Shown here in pieces: positions 42,191-53,272 of a DNA stretch of 64,000 nucleotides. The notes beneath the pieces were generated by a model. The model was given only the letters and a program-made list of their open reading frames with translations. It ran no database searches and was not told where the DNA came from. The stretch is from Macrothele yani (taxonomy: Eukaryota > Arthropoda > Arachnida > Araneae > Macrothelidae). Made by a program: the position numbers and the translations under genes. Each line of letters opens with the position of its first letter. Position 1 is the first letter of the stretch. The stretch covers positions 198,963,232-199,027,231 of the forward strand of contig CM076990.1 of the NCBI GenBank assembly GCA_039090855.1, written 5' to 3'.

Positions 42191-44780
42191 ATATAACCAA
42201 CAGAGACCTCCAAAACAATTTCCTAACAGGATGTAAAAGGTTAACTTTGACATTTTGTTGTTTCTCACGTTTGAAAAAAAATCGTTAAACCCCAAAATTT
42301 TATGTGGAAACAACTGAATAAAAATGTGATAAAGCAGCAGCTGTTAATGATTCCTAAATTTAAGCTAGAAATTTTTTTTTAGTAATTATGATGAAGGCTG
42401 GAATAAGTATTCGTAGGGCAACAAAAAACAAATAAAGGAAGAAACATTAACCCTGGTGGATATGCTCAGATTTTCCTGACTGATTCAACAACAGGTGATG
42501 CGCATGCTTAGGACCTTATTGTTTCTTCTACTTGTGGCTGGGATCAGTACCTTTGCTCTTGAACTTCACCGAATGTGGAAGGTGCGGCGGGCGTTGTAAT
42601 CTCAGAAAGCGGGCCAAGGACGCGTTCATAACTGCACTGACCTACATTTCTTGCTGCGCTGGACGTTGCGCGAAGCCTTTTGTCCCGTCTGAGGAATGGG
42701 GGAGTTGGGTCTCTCACTTTTTAAGATTCGTCCAGTAGCAATGGCCTCATTTCTTCCTTCCTGCCCAATGTGGTAAACAGCAGCTTTCTCATCCCAGAGG
42801 ACCAGGAAATCCATCTTTGATGGCGTAAGCCTTCCGTAAGTATTGCCGAACAGTCTGGGTCATCTAGCAGACGTTGTAAACAAGATGGGGGAAGCAACAA
42901 TGCAGTAGCACCGCAGGAGGACTTCACATGTGCACATGGCTGTTAGGTTGGGCAACTGACGACGTCATGGTCGGATATCTTTCATGTTGACAAAGGGGAG
43001 AGTACAGCAGGGTGAAAACACAGAAAGAAAAAGACGAAAAAAAGTTGATCATGAAAATGGGGGAAACGTGAAAGGGGACAGTGGTGTAGGGTTGTCTGAT
43101 TCACAGCACACACGGATGTTTACCGCAAAATAGAAAAATAAATAAAAAAAAAGGGCAGAAAAGAAAATACTTGTTTGTTCGGGGTAAAAAAAAAAAAAAA
43201 AAAAGCTCTGTCAAGAGACCGACCGATTTCCCACTGGTGTCTGCATTTTCAATTATTTATATTTTTTTTCTGTCGGTCAGCAAGAGTTAAAAGCAACAAT
43301 CTTCCTGACCTAGTTTGGTTTCTTTGCAACACATTTTCCCATACTTCCTAAGCAGACGTTGGAAATGGCTCGGGTGGGATTCCCACTGAATGAAATTTGA
43401 AACGTATGTTTTCCGTCATGCTTAATGGCTATGTAAACTCAAGGATGACTTTTCGTACGAAGTTCACGAAATCGGCTGTAAAGCTTGGAATGGGTTTCAT
43501 TATTTCTTTTTTACAAAAAAATAACTATTCATTGTTACAAACATCAATAACAATAAATCACTGTTATAAGATGCAATAATAAACGCTCATAATTCCAAAC
43601 AATAGTTTTACAATTAATAACAAGGAATTGTACTTCAACTATACTTAAAATAGTATATCTATACTAGTGATCCAGATTCATTGGCGTAGAACAGAAATTA
43701 AAGTTTCCAAGCTTTCGCACATAAACCAAATGGCTTTTTCAAGGAAGGTAGACAGGAAACTGCAAACTAAATAATAGAACACTTCAACAATTTGGTTATT
43801 TGGGTAGACAATAAATGAATGTAGATGAGAAAATTTATTATTCATTTCAAGAAACAAGGCATCTTGTTGGTTGGGCACGCGGTACCGTAGAAGGAAAAAC
43901 GGTATTATCTGAAGAACTGGTTTCAAATTCCTGGCAATTCTAGAGGGACCCTATCATTGCAAGCCTCACTGTTGGTAATGATCTCTAAGGTTTCGTGAAT
44001 GGCAGTAGATTTAGGCGTGGAGTAAGAAGCTAATTTCTTAAATTAAACAATAGTTTTCAAACTAATTTAAACAATAGTTTTCCTCCGAAAGAGGTTAAAA
44101 TATTAAAAATTTGACTTTTGTTTTGTGGAAATTAATCACAAATGCAGAATCGCTTGCTTTCGAGACAAACAGCATAAATTTTGCTTCCACTTTTTCATTC
44201 TTTTGTCATTTGCTTAACACTAACTGTTTGTGACATATTTTACTTCTATCTTTTTTAAATGCAGCTTTAAATGCTTCCTTGCGCCACAAAAATCCACCAG
44301 CAGTTGAAAGGCAACCAAATTTTTTTTTCATGTTTACCGGAAAACAGCTACAAGTACTGTTAGTGGGTGTTTAGGGTTACTCATCTGAGCGTATTTTTGA
44401 AGCTCCACGGAAATGTGTGCCGGCTTTTATAGTGCATTAAAAAGCACGATTGCAGTGTCTATATTTAAGTATAATTCGACCAAGATCATATTCATTTTGT
44501 ACATTTTATATAATAAAATATATATAATAAATATAAATATATATCACGGTATTTTTCTTCGTGTAATCCGTGGCGGCATATAATCCTCAGAGCGTGAAAT
44601 TCAGGAAAAGTTATCCTTCGTACAATATAATCCGCAGATTATAAAACTGAGAAAAATATCTCCATATAAGTCGCACCTGCGATGTTGATCGCGAGCCGTA
44701 ATTTCCTACAGAAAAATTGCGATTTATGAGGTGACCCAGCAATCCAAAGAAAAAAAAGTCCCAGTCTTATTTAAAAAAAA
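42191..44780. other. No gene recognised
   Basis: A moderately GC-rich patch at 42530-42930 has open frames on both strands, but I recognise no domain. A runs lie at 43186-43204. A short frame at 43678-43926 on the minus strand is also unrecognised. Confidence 0.4.
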
Positions 44781-44784
44781 AAAA

Positions 44785-45060
44785 AAAACTGTTATTTTTA
44801 AGTGACACTGCGCATTGTCTTGAAGGAGGAAGGTACCTCTTTGCAGTTTTAGACTCCTGTTTAACTTGATGGACGCCAGAAAATGGCTTACGTATTTTGC
44901 GTAATATGTACCAGCAACAAAGGTGTCATTTCCCAGGTATAGTCAATCATGATGATGCCTTTTGCATCCCAAAGAAACTGATGATATCCCCTTGCTGAGA
45001 AGGAACTTCTTGGGAGGCGGAGGAAATGCTTGTTTCCACACTAAGCTTTTTTTTTTTTTT
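44785..45060 (-). pseudogene. Mariner-like transposase core fragment
   Basis: Minus-strand translation with frameshifts gives FLWDAKGIIMIDYT near 44940-44990 (mariner VFWD..GI..IDY block) and FLLQDNAQCHLK near 44795-44835, the second catalytic Asp region. Flanking parts of the transposase are lost. A T run at 45049-45062 lies at the upstream border. Confidence 0.6.
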
Positions 45061-47035
45061 TCAGCCTCTGAGTCAAGGGCTGAACCCGTGTTGTATCCAT
45101 GACAACAATATTGGATCAAAAATCTGATGAATCTGCACTATATAAGCACTTTCAAGCTGGTGAGGCATATTCGCTTGTGGAATGTCTTCTGCCTGTCAAC
45201 TTTCGTGGAACCCATCGCATTCTAACTTTTTCTGCCAACTTTCGTGGAATCCATTGCACCCTGACTTCTGGTGCTATGCATCGAGTAGTAAAGTAAATCC
45301 CAAGTAAAAAAATTCGATGTAACGAAATTGGGTAACGGTGCGTCATTGTCAAAACCATTGTTGAAATCTGATGGAGCCGTTTGCTATCCCATGAATTGAC
45401 GCAACAACAGTTAATTTCATTGTTACTCAACAATACATTTTACTATAAACTATCGCCGAACATTATTTCATCACGTTTTACATAAACGTAGCCAATATCT
45501 CATTGCAATGTGTGTAAATTACAAGAAACTCATGCCAAAGGTGATAAAAGCCATTACAAAAATGAATTTTGACGCAATGCATCTTTCCCGAAGGTAGTAA
45601 AGTTTGCGTCACAGCGAAATTTGTCTTCCTCTCGACCCCTACTTGAGGGGTTACCTGATATTGACGAGAGCCATAAAATGATGTATAACACGATGGGGTG
45701 TATCACGTAGATATCCTAGACCCAAAATTGCTAATCCCTCTCGCTAACACACTTGCGATTCAAGTTTTCTTTCTATCTTGAGGTCAGATTTTAGCTTGCG
45801 AGGTGGACTTTTGTAACTACATCACATTTCATCGGTGCCAGGATCGTTTCTTACGTTCGTCTAAATCTGAGCAATATGTAATAATAATAATAACAATAAA
45901 TATTGTTTTTAAGAAACTAAACAATCAGTCGGAATACTTACTATTGCCGCCGCCATAGTATAGTAAATATTTACTTTTATGACTCTCATATCTTCTTTCA
46001 TTGGTTTTACGACTATAACATTCATTAATCCACCTACCTCTTAATGTGAGGAATCATTAAACCTTATTATTTGCTGTTATGATTTAATTCCACTTAATAT
46101 GTACCGGACTGTGGTTCGGTGTGGTCGTTAGAGACGCAAATAAATGCAAGGTTTTATACGTAAAATCAATGTATACTCTCCAATCACTCATTTTATTTTA
46201 CACCCACAAAGATCTCGGCATGCGAAAGATGCATAGCATACATTTTCTACAAAGAGTACCAGGGTACATCTTGATTTTTTGTTTGTTTTTTATTTCAAAG
46301 AATTCGTCAGGATTGTATCGACTGTTAACAAGTACGTAGTGCATCTTTGCTCTAGTTGTTAACTTGTAATTGTTACGAGGCTCGTCTTATACCTCGTGAC
46401 CCTCCCGTAGTTGAAGATGATGAAATAAAAGTAATGAGAGTGATCATAATTCTAAGTAATAGGTAATAAGCAAATAATTCTTGCGATCCGGTAATAAGTC
46501 TAAGAAATCTTTATTCTTCTCTTCATTTAATCCCCTAAAAAGGTAGTCCGTTTGCTCTATTAATTTTCCTTCCGGTCCGCCTAAAACCTCCCAACATCGC
46601 CTGGGACAATTCCCTCGTCGTCCTTTTTTGCGACCGCTCGCTTTCGAAACCTAGAGACAACTGTCTTCTCGCCGCCTCCTCCTCCGGTGTCTCCAAAAAT
46701 GCCCTTAAGCATATCCGAAAATTCCCCGTGAGAAACAAACACACCGCCCTCTGTTAATCTCAAGCCTCAAAGTAAAATGTGATAGGGCTAGGTCCATTAG
46801 TCGGCAGCATTGAAATAGGAACCTCTATAACATCAAAAGGGGGCGCGATGGAGTAATCTCCATTCAAAATATAATGTGCAAATACTAAACTCCTACAATC
46901 TGGTGTACAAAATGAACCATGCTTCCTGTGTTTAATGGGGAACTGACACTCGGAATTTCTCTCACGCTTTGTGGAAACAAAGGAAAGGGAGCACGAGATG
47001 GAATAAAAGTTGCATTTTGAGATTTTATGTGAAAT
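45061..47035. other. No gene recognised
   Basis: A local direct repeat AACTTTCGTGGAAYCCAT occurs at about 45198 and 45238. Frames at 46535-47071 on the minus strand are unrecognised. Confidence 0.4.
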
Positions 47036-47039
47036 CCTA

Positions 47040-47225
47040 AAACCTAGTATAAAATCTTTGTAATACGACACTGCCGACTGAAATGCCTGTAGACTCAGCT
47101 ACGCATCGAACAATTATTCGTGTGTCTTGCGTTACGAGGTCATGGGCGTGGTTGATGTTTTCCTCATCGGTGTATGTAGAGGGCCGTTCAAAATTGATCT
47201 GCATCGTCGCAAGGTTCCCTGCCAC
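47040..47225 (-). pseudogene. Mariner-like DNA-binding-domain fragment
   Basis: The minus strand encodes FERPSTYTDEENINHAHDLV followed by DTRIIVRCVAESTGISVGSV. This matches the mariner/SETMAR-type segment in which a GRPST..TDENI linker precedes the second HTH. No other part of that transposase is found nearby. Confidence 0.5.
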
Positions 47226-47563
47226 AATTAAATTCTTTGTTCCGCTTCACGTTTGTGGAATATTCAAGAGCCTTATCTCCAAATGTATGAACCATATCAT
47301 TTATAACTTACTGTGGAGAATTGCTTTTCCGATACTGGTATTTTTTTATCATCCCTAGTTCTTTTCCCTGCATTTCGTAAAGTCTCCGAGGTTTAGTTCA
47401 CCTGGGGAAAAAGAAAAAGAAGGAATGGATCTAGGACATTGCAAATTGGTACAGTGACATGCAAGTACATGTATATATACTACCTGCCAAAATAATACTG
47501 CATATTCATAATCACCAGAAGTAGGTTAGAACACGAACTTTTATCGCTGCTCATATATTTTTA
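47226..47563. other. No gene recognised
   Basis: Spacer between mariner scraps, with an A-rich stretch at 47407-47420. Confidence 0.4.
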
Positions 47564-48478
47564 TACAGGGTGTTTCAAAAAGAATTACCCGATTTCAAAG
47601 TAGTATATTTAATAAGGCAAATGTGGGATAGTTACAAAACAAAGAGCCAAGTATGAAGGAAGGTCTAAAGTTTTATTCACCACAATTACAAATGCTCAAT
47701 GTGCCCTCCACCTGCTGCACGGACAACGTCAAGCCGATAGCTGAATTCATCCCAAATGCGTCGGAGAGTGTCTTCAATCACAGAATTTACCGCGGCTGTG
47801 ATTCTCGTTCGGAGCTCATCCAAGTCAGCGAGTAAAGGGGGAACATAAACACGGTCTTTTACGTATCCCCATAAAAAAGTCACATGGTGTGATGTCTGGA
47901 GATCTCGGAGGCCAAGCGTGTAGTGCCAAATCATGGGGTCCCCTGCGTCCAATCCAACGCTGTGGCAATGTGTCGTTTAGAAACTGACGAACTTGGAGGT
48001 TCCAATGTGGCGGTGTGCCGTCCTGCTGCAAAATGTAATCTTCAGAGTCGTCCTTCCGTGGGCTTCGCTGAAACGCCTTGTGAATTCGTTGCACATTCGT
48101 CGCTGAGGTGGTTGGTCATCCAGGACTCTTTCCCTTACATAAACACCCTGTTTCTTCAAATTGTCGATACCAACGACAAATGTTTTTGCCCACTGGTGAA
48201 GCACTGCCGTAACGTCGTTTAAACGCACGCTGCACCGTAAACACGGACTTGGTCTTGCTAAATTCGAGCACACAAAACGCCTTCTGTTGCCTCGACGCCA
48301 TCTTCTCACTCACAAAGCACAGCGGCTGTTTGGACGCTCGTGCAGCCATCTAGCGGTAGTCATAAAAAACTCTGTGGGCCACGCTCGTAGATATGATACG
48401 AGTCGCATTCATCGGTGGTTCGTGGTTGCCGAGATATCCACTTTTCAAATCGGGACATTCTTTATGAAACACCCTGTA
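47564..48478 (-). mobile_element. Mariner-like element, internally deleted
   Basis: The inverted ends read TACAGGGTGTTTCAAAAAGA at the left and, inverted, TACAGGGTGTTTCATAAAGA at the right, each inside TA. Similarity of the ends extends over about 35 bp (CCGATTT shared). The 915-bp span has lost most of the catalytic core, yet both ends and both termini of the gene remain. This is the standard first step from an autonomous element to a non-autonomous one. Confidence 0.9.
47686..48349 (-). pseudogene. Mariner-like transposase with core deletion
   Basis: The N-terminus contains MASRQQKAFCVLEFSKTKSV and NICRWYRQFEETGCLCKGKS, the HTH domain (DUF4817 type) of this family. After a frameshift come VRERVLDDQPPQRR and FQRSPRK, joined directly to DSEDYILQQDGTPPHW, so the stretch with the first catalytic Asp is missing. 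The C-terminus is well preserved: RWIGRRGPHDLALHAWPPRS, PDITPCDFF, GYVKDRVYVPPLLADLDELR and GGGHIEHL. The second and third catalytic regions remain, but the product cannot be active. Confidence 0.88.
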
Positions 48479-49144
48479 TAATCGACGAGTATGTACAATG
48501 GTCACAAAAAGTTGGGGATATTGCAGCTTCGAAGGAAAAGCGTGCTGATATGATCCTTCAGCAACTAACTGGAGATCAGTTATCAGCGTGAGTAGCTACG
48601 TCATATGTAAATTAGCTTCATGACATCACAGAACGTGGCATGCGAGCTCTGATAAAACTACCCTGCGAGAAGTGGAAAACGGATCGTTTTACTGTTTGAT
48701 CAAGATCAGTGGTCGTCAACCTGGTCCCTACCGCCCGCTAGTGGGCGATTCAAGTTTTCATGGTGGATTTTTGTCCGTTGTTATAAATTTTGTTCTTCTG
48801 CCATGTATCGAATAAATTGCTAACAACTTCGCGGGTTTAACTTTTTAAAATATTCTTTTGCAATTTACTTTTGAATTCCATCTCTAAACTTTGAATATAG
48901 ACAATAATTAAAACAAGGTAATCCGTAACTACAGAGTGTTGAGGATAACACAAAACACGTTTTACTAATAATGTAGATCACGCACATAAAGTATAAATAA
49001 AAGATAGTAAAAAATAAAAAATGTAAATAAAAAGATTAATTTAAGTACACATTTTTTACAAACCCTCCCCTCTAAAAATTACTTCGCACTTGCGCTAAAT
49101 TGAGTTACTGCAGCACCGGTGGGCAGTAAGGAAATTTTACCATC
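48479..49144. other. No gene; possible hAT-like terminus
   Basis: CAGTGGTCGTCAACCTGGTC at 48707 resembles a common hAT-type terminal sequence, with a short GCCCGCTAGTGGGC palindrome after it. I found no matching right end, and the rest is AT-rich. Confidence 0.35.
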
Positions 49145-49307
49145 TGTGACGCGCCTGCCCCGCAGGACGCACACTGCATAAAGGCAGATAGAAGCAAGAA
49201 CGAACGTCTGCGTAGCTCAGTTGGTAGAGCGACTTGTTCCGGAATAAGTGGACTCGGGTTCGATCCCCGGCGTGGACCAAAATGACAGAGAAATTTACTT
49301 CGTTATA
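49145..49307 (+). repeat. 5' LTR of the TRIM
   Basis: Starts TGTGACGCGCCTGCCCCGC and ends AAATTTACTTCGTTATA. It contains the best-preserved tRNA-like segment. No TATA box of the usual pol II type is evident in this short LTR, which makes the pol III-like boxes more striking. Confidence 0.85.
49206..49278 (+). other. tRNA-like cloverleaf in the 5' LTR
   Basis: The acceptor stem GTCTGCG pairs with CGTGGAC over all seven positions (two G-U). The D arm GCTC-AGTTGGTA-GAGC is perfect. The anticodon stem ACTTG pairs with TAAGT around an 8-nt loop TTCCGGAA. The T arm TCGGG-TTCGATC-CCCGG has five pairs. The A box is TAGCTCAGTTGG and the B box GGTTCGATCC. The 8-nt anticodon loop and LTR context argue against a genuine tRNA gene. 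Confidence 0.8.
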
Positions 49308-49308
49308 A

Positions 49309-49320
49309 TGGCGCCCGAAC
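49309..49320 (+). other. Primer binding site (lysine-tRNA type)
   Basis: TGGCGCCCGAAC is complementary to the last 12 bases of a lysine tRNA 3' end (family knowledge of LTR elements). It lies one base after the 5' LTR, the normal position. Confidence 0.85.
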
Positions 49321-49557
49321 TTCCCGGATGACCTGGCCGTTAAAGATCTCGCAATGGTGTGATGTTCTCTCCACATCGCGAGACCAGAAAATAAGAGAAT
49401 CCCTTCTTCAGCGCTTCGAAAAATAAAATGTGTGTGGCGTTGCATTCCACGCACCAGATTGACTGGGAGTTCTCAAGTGCACGTTCTATAGCGGATGGCT
49501 GCCTGCGACAATTCACGGTCACGGCTGACACGTGGGCTATGCCCCCGGCCCTCTTTC

Positions 49558-49566
49558 GGGGGGGGA
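49558..49566 (+). other. Polypurine tract of the TRIM
   Basis: Eight G and one A directly abut the TG start of the 3' LTR, the place for second-strand priming. Confidence 0.8.
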
Positions 49567-49729
49567 TGTGACGTGCCTGCCTCGCAGGACGCACATGACA
49601 TAAAGGCAGATGGCAGCAAGAACGAATGTCTGCGTAGCTCAGTTGGTAGATCGACTTGTTCCGGAATAAGTGGACTCGGGTTCGATCCCTGGCGTGGACA
49701 GAAATGACGGAGAAATTTACTTCGTTATA
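49567..49729 (+). repeat. 3' LTR of the TRIM
   Basis: Same length as the 5' LTR. Its tRNA-like segment (49628-49699) has one D-stem change (GAGC to GATC) and one T-stem change, but keeps both boxes. It ends ACTTCGTTATA before the target duplication CATC. Confidence 0.85.
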
Positions 49730-50387
49730 CATCAACAAAGATACAAAAGGGGGCCGAAGGTATTAAAGAGTTGACGACCTGATCTAGATGATTGCTGAAT
49801 GCATGGTCTTCAGGGTGGGATTAACCTGAAAGCATCTCCAGACGACGTTTAAGCATTGACAATAGAAATAGAGCTGTTGGCATGTTAGAGTCAGGTGTAC
49901 CGCAGATCGATGTGGCTGCTGCTCTAGGAGTTTCACAAAGTAGTGAGTCGGCTGCACGGCTGAAACGTATACGGCATAGAAACATTGCAGATCGACTCAG
50001 GAGTGGTCGCCCGAGGACAACTTCCAGGAGGGTAGATCGCTACCTGATAGTAAGTGCTCGGAGAAGGCCTAGTATCACCAGTAGCCAACTCCGGGAATCA
50101 ATTCCAGCTGCTTCTGGTGTCACAGTATGTACTCAAACGGTACGAAACTGTCTTCACGAATACGGACTCCGAACAAGAAGACCACCGAGATGAATAACAT
50201 TGACATCAGCTCACCGTCGTCAAAGATGTACTTGGGTCCAACAATACATGTCATGGAATACAGAATGGCACCATGTACTTTTGACAGACGAATCCCGTTT
50301 CGATCTTTGTTAGGGCACTCAACGAGGACACGTGTGGAGGAGATCCGGGACACGAATGCAACCACACTATGTATGCACATAGTGTGG

Positions 50388-50740
50388 TAAATACACAGTT
50401 GACGTGGACCAGGAACATCAAATAGAAGTCATCGCTCTTTCCGCGTTTATAAGTGAGTCACGGAAAAATTTCTCATCGGCCACCACCGGAAATTGAACCC
50501 AGGGTCTTCCAGTTACGCGCCGGATATGCTTCCACTGTACCACAGCAGCCTCGAAATTCTCCAGACTGACAAACGACAAACTGCCAAACCACATGGCAGG
50601 GTTGCTTCTTTGGAGCCCCGCGCAATGCTGGGGATTCACCACAGATGAACAGCAGCAACTGAACAAATAACTAGAAGGCGAATGAATGATAAATACACAG
50701 TTGACGTGGACCAGGAACATCAAATAGAAGTCATCGCTCT
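50388..50740. repeat. 51-bp perfect direct repeat
   Basis: Positions 50388-50438 and 50690-50740 are identical (starting TAAATACACAGTTGACGTGG). The copies bracket the minus-strand SINE and include the first 20 or so bases of its 3' end, so they cannot be a simple target duplication. Confidence 0.9.
50419..50560 (-). repeat. tRNA-derived SINE, family C (minus copy)
   Basis: On the minus strand: A box TGGTACAGTGGAAGCAT, B box GGGTTCAATTTCC, then a tail ending AGCGATGACTTCTATTTG. Its body matches the plus-strand copy 320 bp away. Several older bases (50560-50689) of unknown origin lie between the two. Confidence 0.75.
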
Positions 50741-50884
50741 GGAGATTTTCGAGGACGCTGTGGTGCAGTGGGAGCATATCCGGCGCATAACCGGAAGACC
50801 CTGGGTTGAATTCCCGGTGGCGATCAATGAGAAATTTTTCCGTGACTCACTTATAAAAGTGGAAAGAGCGATGACTTCTATTTG
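50741..50884 (+). repeat. tRNA-derived SINE, family C (plus copy)
   Basis: A box TGGTGCAGTGGGAGCAT and B box GGGTTGAATTCCC, then the shared body (GAGAAATTTTTCCGTGACTC) and the same AGCGATGACTTCTATTTG end. The unit before it (50690-50740) is an exact 51-bp copy of 50388-50438. Confidence 0.78.
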
Positions 50885-51400
50885 ACACTATGTGCATTCC
50901 GTCCATCCTTAGCAGCTGCAGTCAGTTCTGGTCTAGACTGGAGTGTGTTTTAATGCCCCGTACTTCCTTGTATGTTTGTCAAGGCAACATGAATGCCTCA
51001 GTGTACCGAAAAAGAGGTCATTGTGCCTATTGTGATACTGTTTCATGCTGATATTGGACATGCATCCCGTTTTCTTCATGACACTGCAACCAGTCACAGT
51101 GCCTGGAGCGTGCTTCAGGAGCCGGAAGAATCATTGGATTGAATCGGTATATCTGCCTCCGAGGTCTCCTCAGCTTAATCCTGTTGAGAACATTTGGGAC
51201 GTTGTACAGCGACGCCTGGATAACCACGTTCCATACCCCAATACACCGGCAGACTTCCGTAACCTGTAATATGGGACCAGCTGCCCCAGACACTCTTCAA
51301 TGATATCATTGCAAGTATGCCTCGTGGTGTCAAGACGTTCTTCGGCACAGATTTGGTGTTACCGGGTACTGAAATCCAGAGGTATGGACATTCTCCGAAT

Positions 51401-52576
51401 CTATCATTTTGTCTACATCGCAGTGCTACTTTGTTGGGTGCTGAAATTGCACAATATATAGTTTTTGTAAACGTACTCTTCATCGTTTGTGTTACGTAGC
51501 CTCCCCGATGTTATTTCAATGCGTGTTATATCAGTCAGATAGATACATCCTTCATTTTATGCAATATCTTGTGACCATTGCATTTCAGAATACACAAATG
51601 AAAGCTAAATTTAAAATGAATTTAAAAAAAATTATAGTGTTAGTAAGCATGTTTTCGCCAGGCGAAAGCATTGCAGGTTCGATATTACAAACACGACGCC
51701 TCTCCTGTTTACATCTCCTCCAAAACGAACAACGGAATGTTGCGTCGTTTTAATTGTCCCAGAACGTCATCTGATGTAATATTCAGGAGTGATAAACGGT
51801 GTACACGACTTGCTTCTCTCTCTGATGTCGATACGTTCAGGAGAAATGCTGTGTGCTAAATGCCGTACCATGGCAGGAGAATAAACGTTACAACATACGT
51901 TTTTATTTGTGTATGTAACAAAAAGAAAAAAGTGTTGGCAAAGTCTCTTTGATTTACACTCCGAGACTGAGAGAGAAAAAAAGAAAGAGAAGGGGGGGGG
52001 GACTGACGCGCCAGAAATCCGAACAGGTTGTATTTGTAACTCAGCATTGTCAAGGTCGGGCAATGACAGCCAGCTCCCGTCAACAATCACCTTAAAGCAT
52101 TGAGCCTCTTTTTGTTTTGTTTCACTATTTGTTCTGGTTTTTTTTTTTAATTCTTTGCTTTTTTCTTTTCTCCACGAAGCCTCAAGCGATCTTCTCTTCT
52201 GAAGAAAATGAAGTGATCTAAGAAGTTCACTTCTTCGTTACATTTCCGTAATGAAATGTGCCTTTCGCAAAATAACGCAGAGAATTTGATGGGATTGAAA
52301 AACAAAAGGTTCACATCCGATCAAATTGAAATGACAACCTCCATCTGATCTCAACTGCAACCTCTTAATTTGGAAAAAAATGCTTTTTTTGTTTTGTTTC
52401 CCATTGTTCGTGCCAGATTTTGGCAGTAATAAGTACGAGAGCAAACCAAAAAGCAAAGAAAAATTATTTGTACACTCATTGTCATAAAAATGCATACGTT
52501 TCATCTCTTTTATTCTAGCCTTGGCTAAAGGCTCGCATGAAAAATTAGTTCTAAAATTAGCTCGTGGAGTGTTCGT
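51401..52576. other. No gene recognised
   Basis: AT-rich with a G run at 51992-52000 and a T run at 52138-52149. Open frames on both strands at 51767-52103 overlap each other and have no motif. Confidence 0.45.
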
Positions 52577-52835
52577 TGTTAAACGTTTTGTGATAGGCTG
52601 CACCAAAAAGTGGTGCTACACCAGCTGCACCACTTTATGAGAAAAGATACACCATTGTGTGGTGTAAATGAAACCCAACAACACGGTGCAACTTTGCACC
52701 ATGTTATGATACAAGGTTGCACCATGTTGTTGGTTTTTGTTTGCACCATACCATGGTGTGTCTTTCCTCAGAAAGTGGTGCAGCTGGTGTAGTACCACTT
52801 TTTGGTGTAACCTACCACACAGTTTTTAACAGTTT
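52577..52835. repeat. Palindromic element of GCACCA/TGGTGC words
   Basis: The sequence is symmetric about 52704. The two strands encode almost the same chance peptide (MVLHQLHHF-RKDTP...). Arms begin GCACCAAAAAGTGGTGCTAC and end GTAGTACCACTTTTTGGTG. Outer ends read GTTAAACGTTTTGTGATAGG and, inverted, GTTAAAAACTGTGTGGTAGG. No coding function. Confidence 0.88.
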
Positions 52836-53272
52836 TTATCTAGCTGGAACAAATTAACTTGGGTTTAGCAAAATGAGTTGGAATCAGCTCGGGCGAATGT
52901 ATTCTCTGTCTAAGAAGTGTGCCGAACGTGGCTGGAACGACTGAACCTGCGGATCGAAAAACTTTGCTTCCCCTTTAGCTTTGTTCTTCAAAATGGTCAT
53001 TAAAGGGAAGATCAGCATTAATCATTTTTGACTCATCCCCCCCCCCTAAACGGTAATAACAATGACGTAGAACCTACGAAAGGAGAGAGGAGATGTGTGG
53101 GTAACTTTTTTCTGTCCAGTGACATGATGTTCATGTATGGGGGTCTTTCTCCCTTCTATCATGCCTTGGGTCATGCAGTGGAAAATAAAGAACTATAAGG
53201 AAGTGCATATCATGACTGACATGTTTATGGCCGGTACTGCTGAGATGAGAAGGTGGAAAGGAAATTTTGTCT

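Larger units (their letters stand above)
49145..49729 (+). mobile_element. TRIM (miniature LTR retrotransposon) with tRNA-like LTRs
   Basis: A complete 585-bp element: 5' LTR 49145-49307, primer binding site 49309-49320, internal 259 bp without coding capacity, polypurine tract 49558-49566, and 3' LTR 49567-49729. The flanking 4-bp duplication is CATC (49141-49144 and 49730-49733). The LTRs have the same length (163 bp) and differ at about 13 positions (roughly 92% identity), so the insertion is moderately old. With no gag or pol it must be mobilised in trans. Each LTR holds a tRNA-like sequence at the same offset (61 bp). The orientation follows from primer site left, polypurine tract right. 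Confidence 0.88.
49835..51400 (+). pseudogene. Tc1-like transposase split by an inverted SINE pair
   Basis: Plus strand. The N-terminal HTH part encodes LESGVPQIDVAAALGVSQSS, then IADRLRSGRPRTTSRRVDRY and TVRNCLHEYGLRTRRPPR. With frameshifts the catalytic entry (LTDESRF) follows near 50278-50300. Sequence from 50388 to 50885 is SINE-derived. The rest resumes with FHDTATSHSAW-like second-Asp sequence near 51075-51105, PVENIWDVVQRRLDNHVP (catalytic Glu) at about 51180-51235 and a C-terminal SMPRGVKTFFGTD block near 51310-51345. Heavily broken. Confidence 0.8.

Noticed and set aside
42532..42927. Open frames on both strands in a GC-richer patch
   Set aside because: They looked like a possible host exon or transposase piece, but I could not match any motif order, so no gene is called.
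49206..49278. Functional nuclear tRNA gene
   Set aside because: The fold is good, but the anticodon loop has 8 nt, the sequence is duplicated inside two LTRs at the same offset, and there is no T-run terminator close downstream.
52610..52798. Two 60-codon frames with nearly the same peptide on opposite strands
   Set aside because: This is a consequence of the palindrome centred at 52704, not of two genes.
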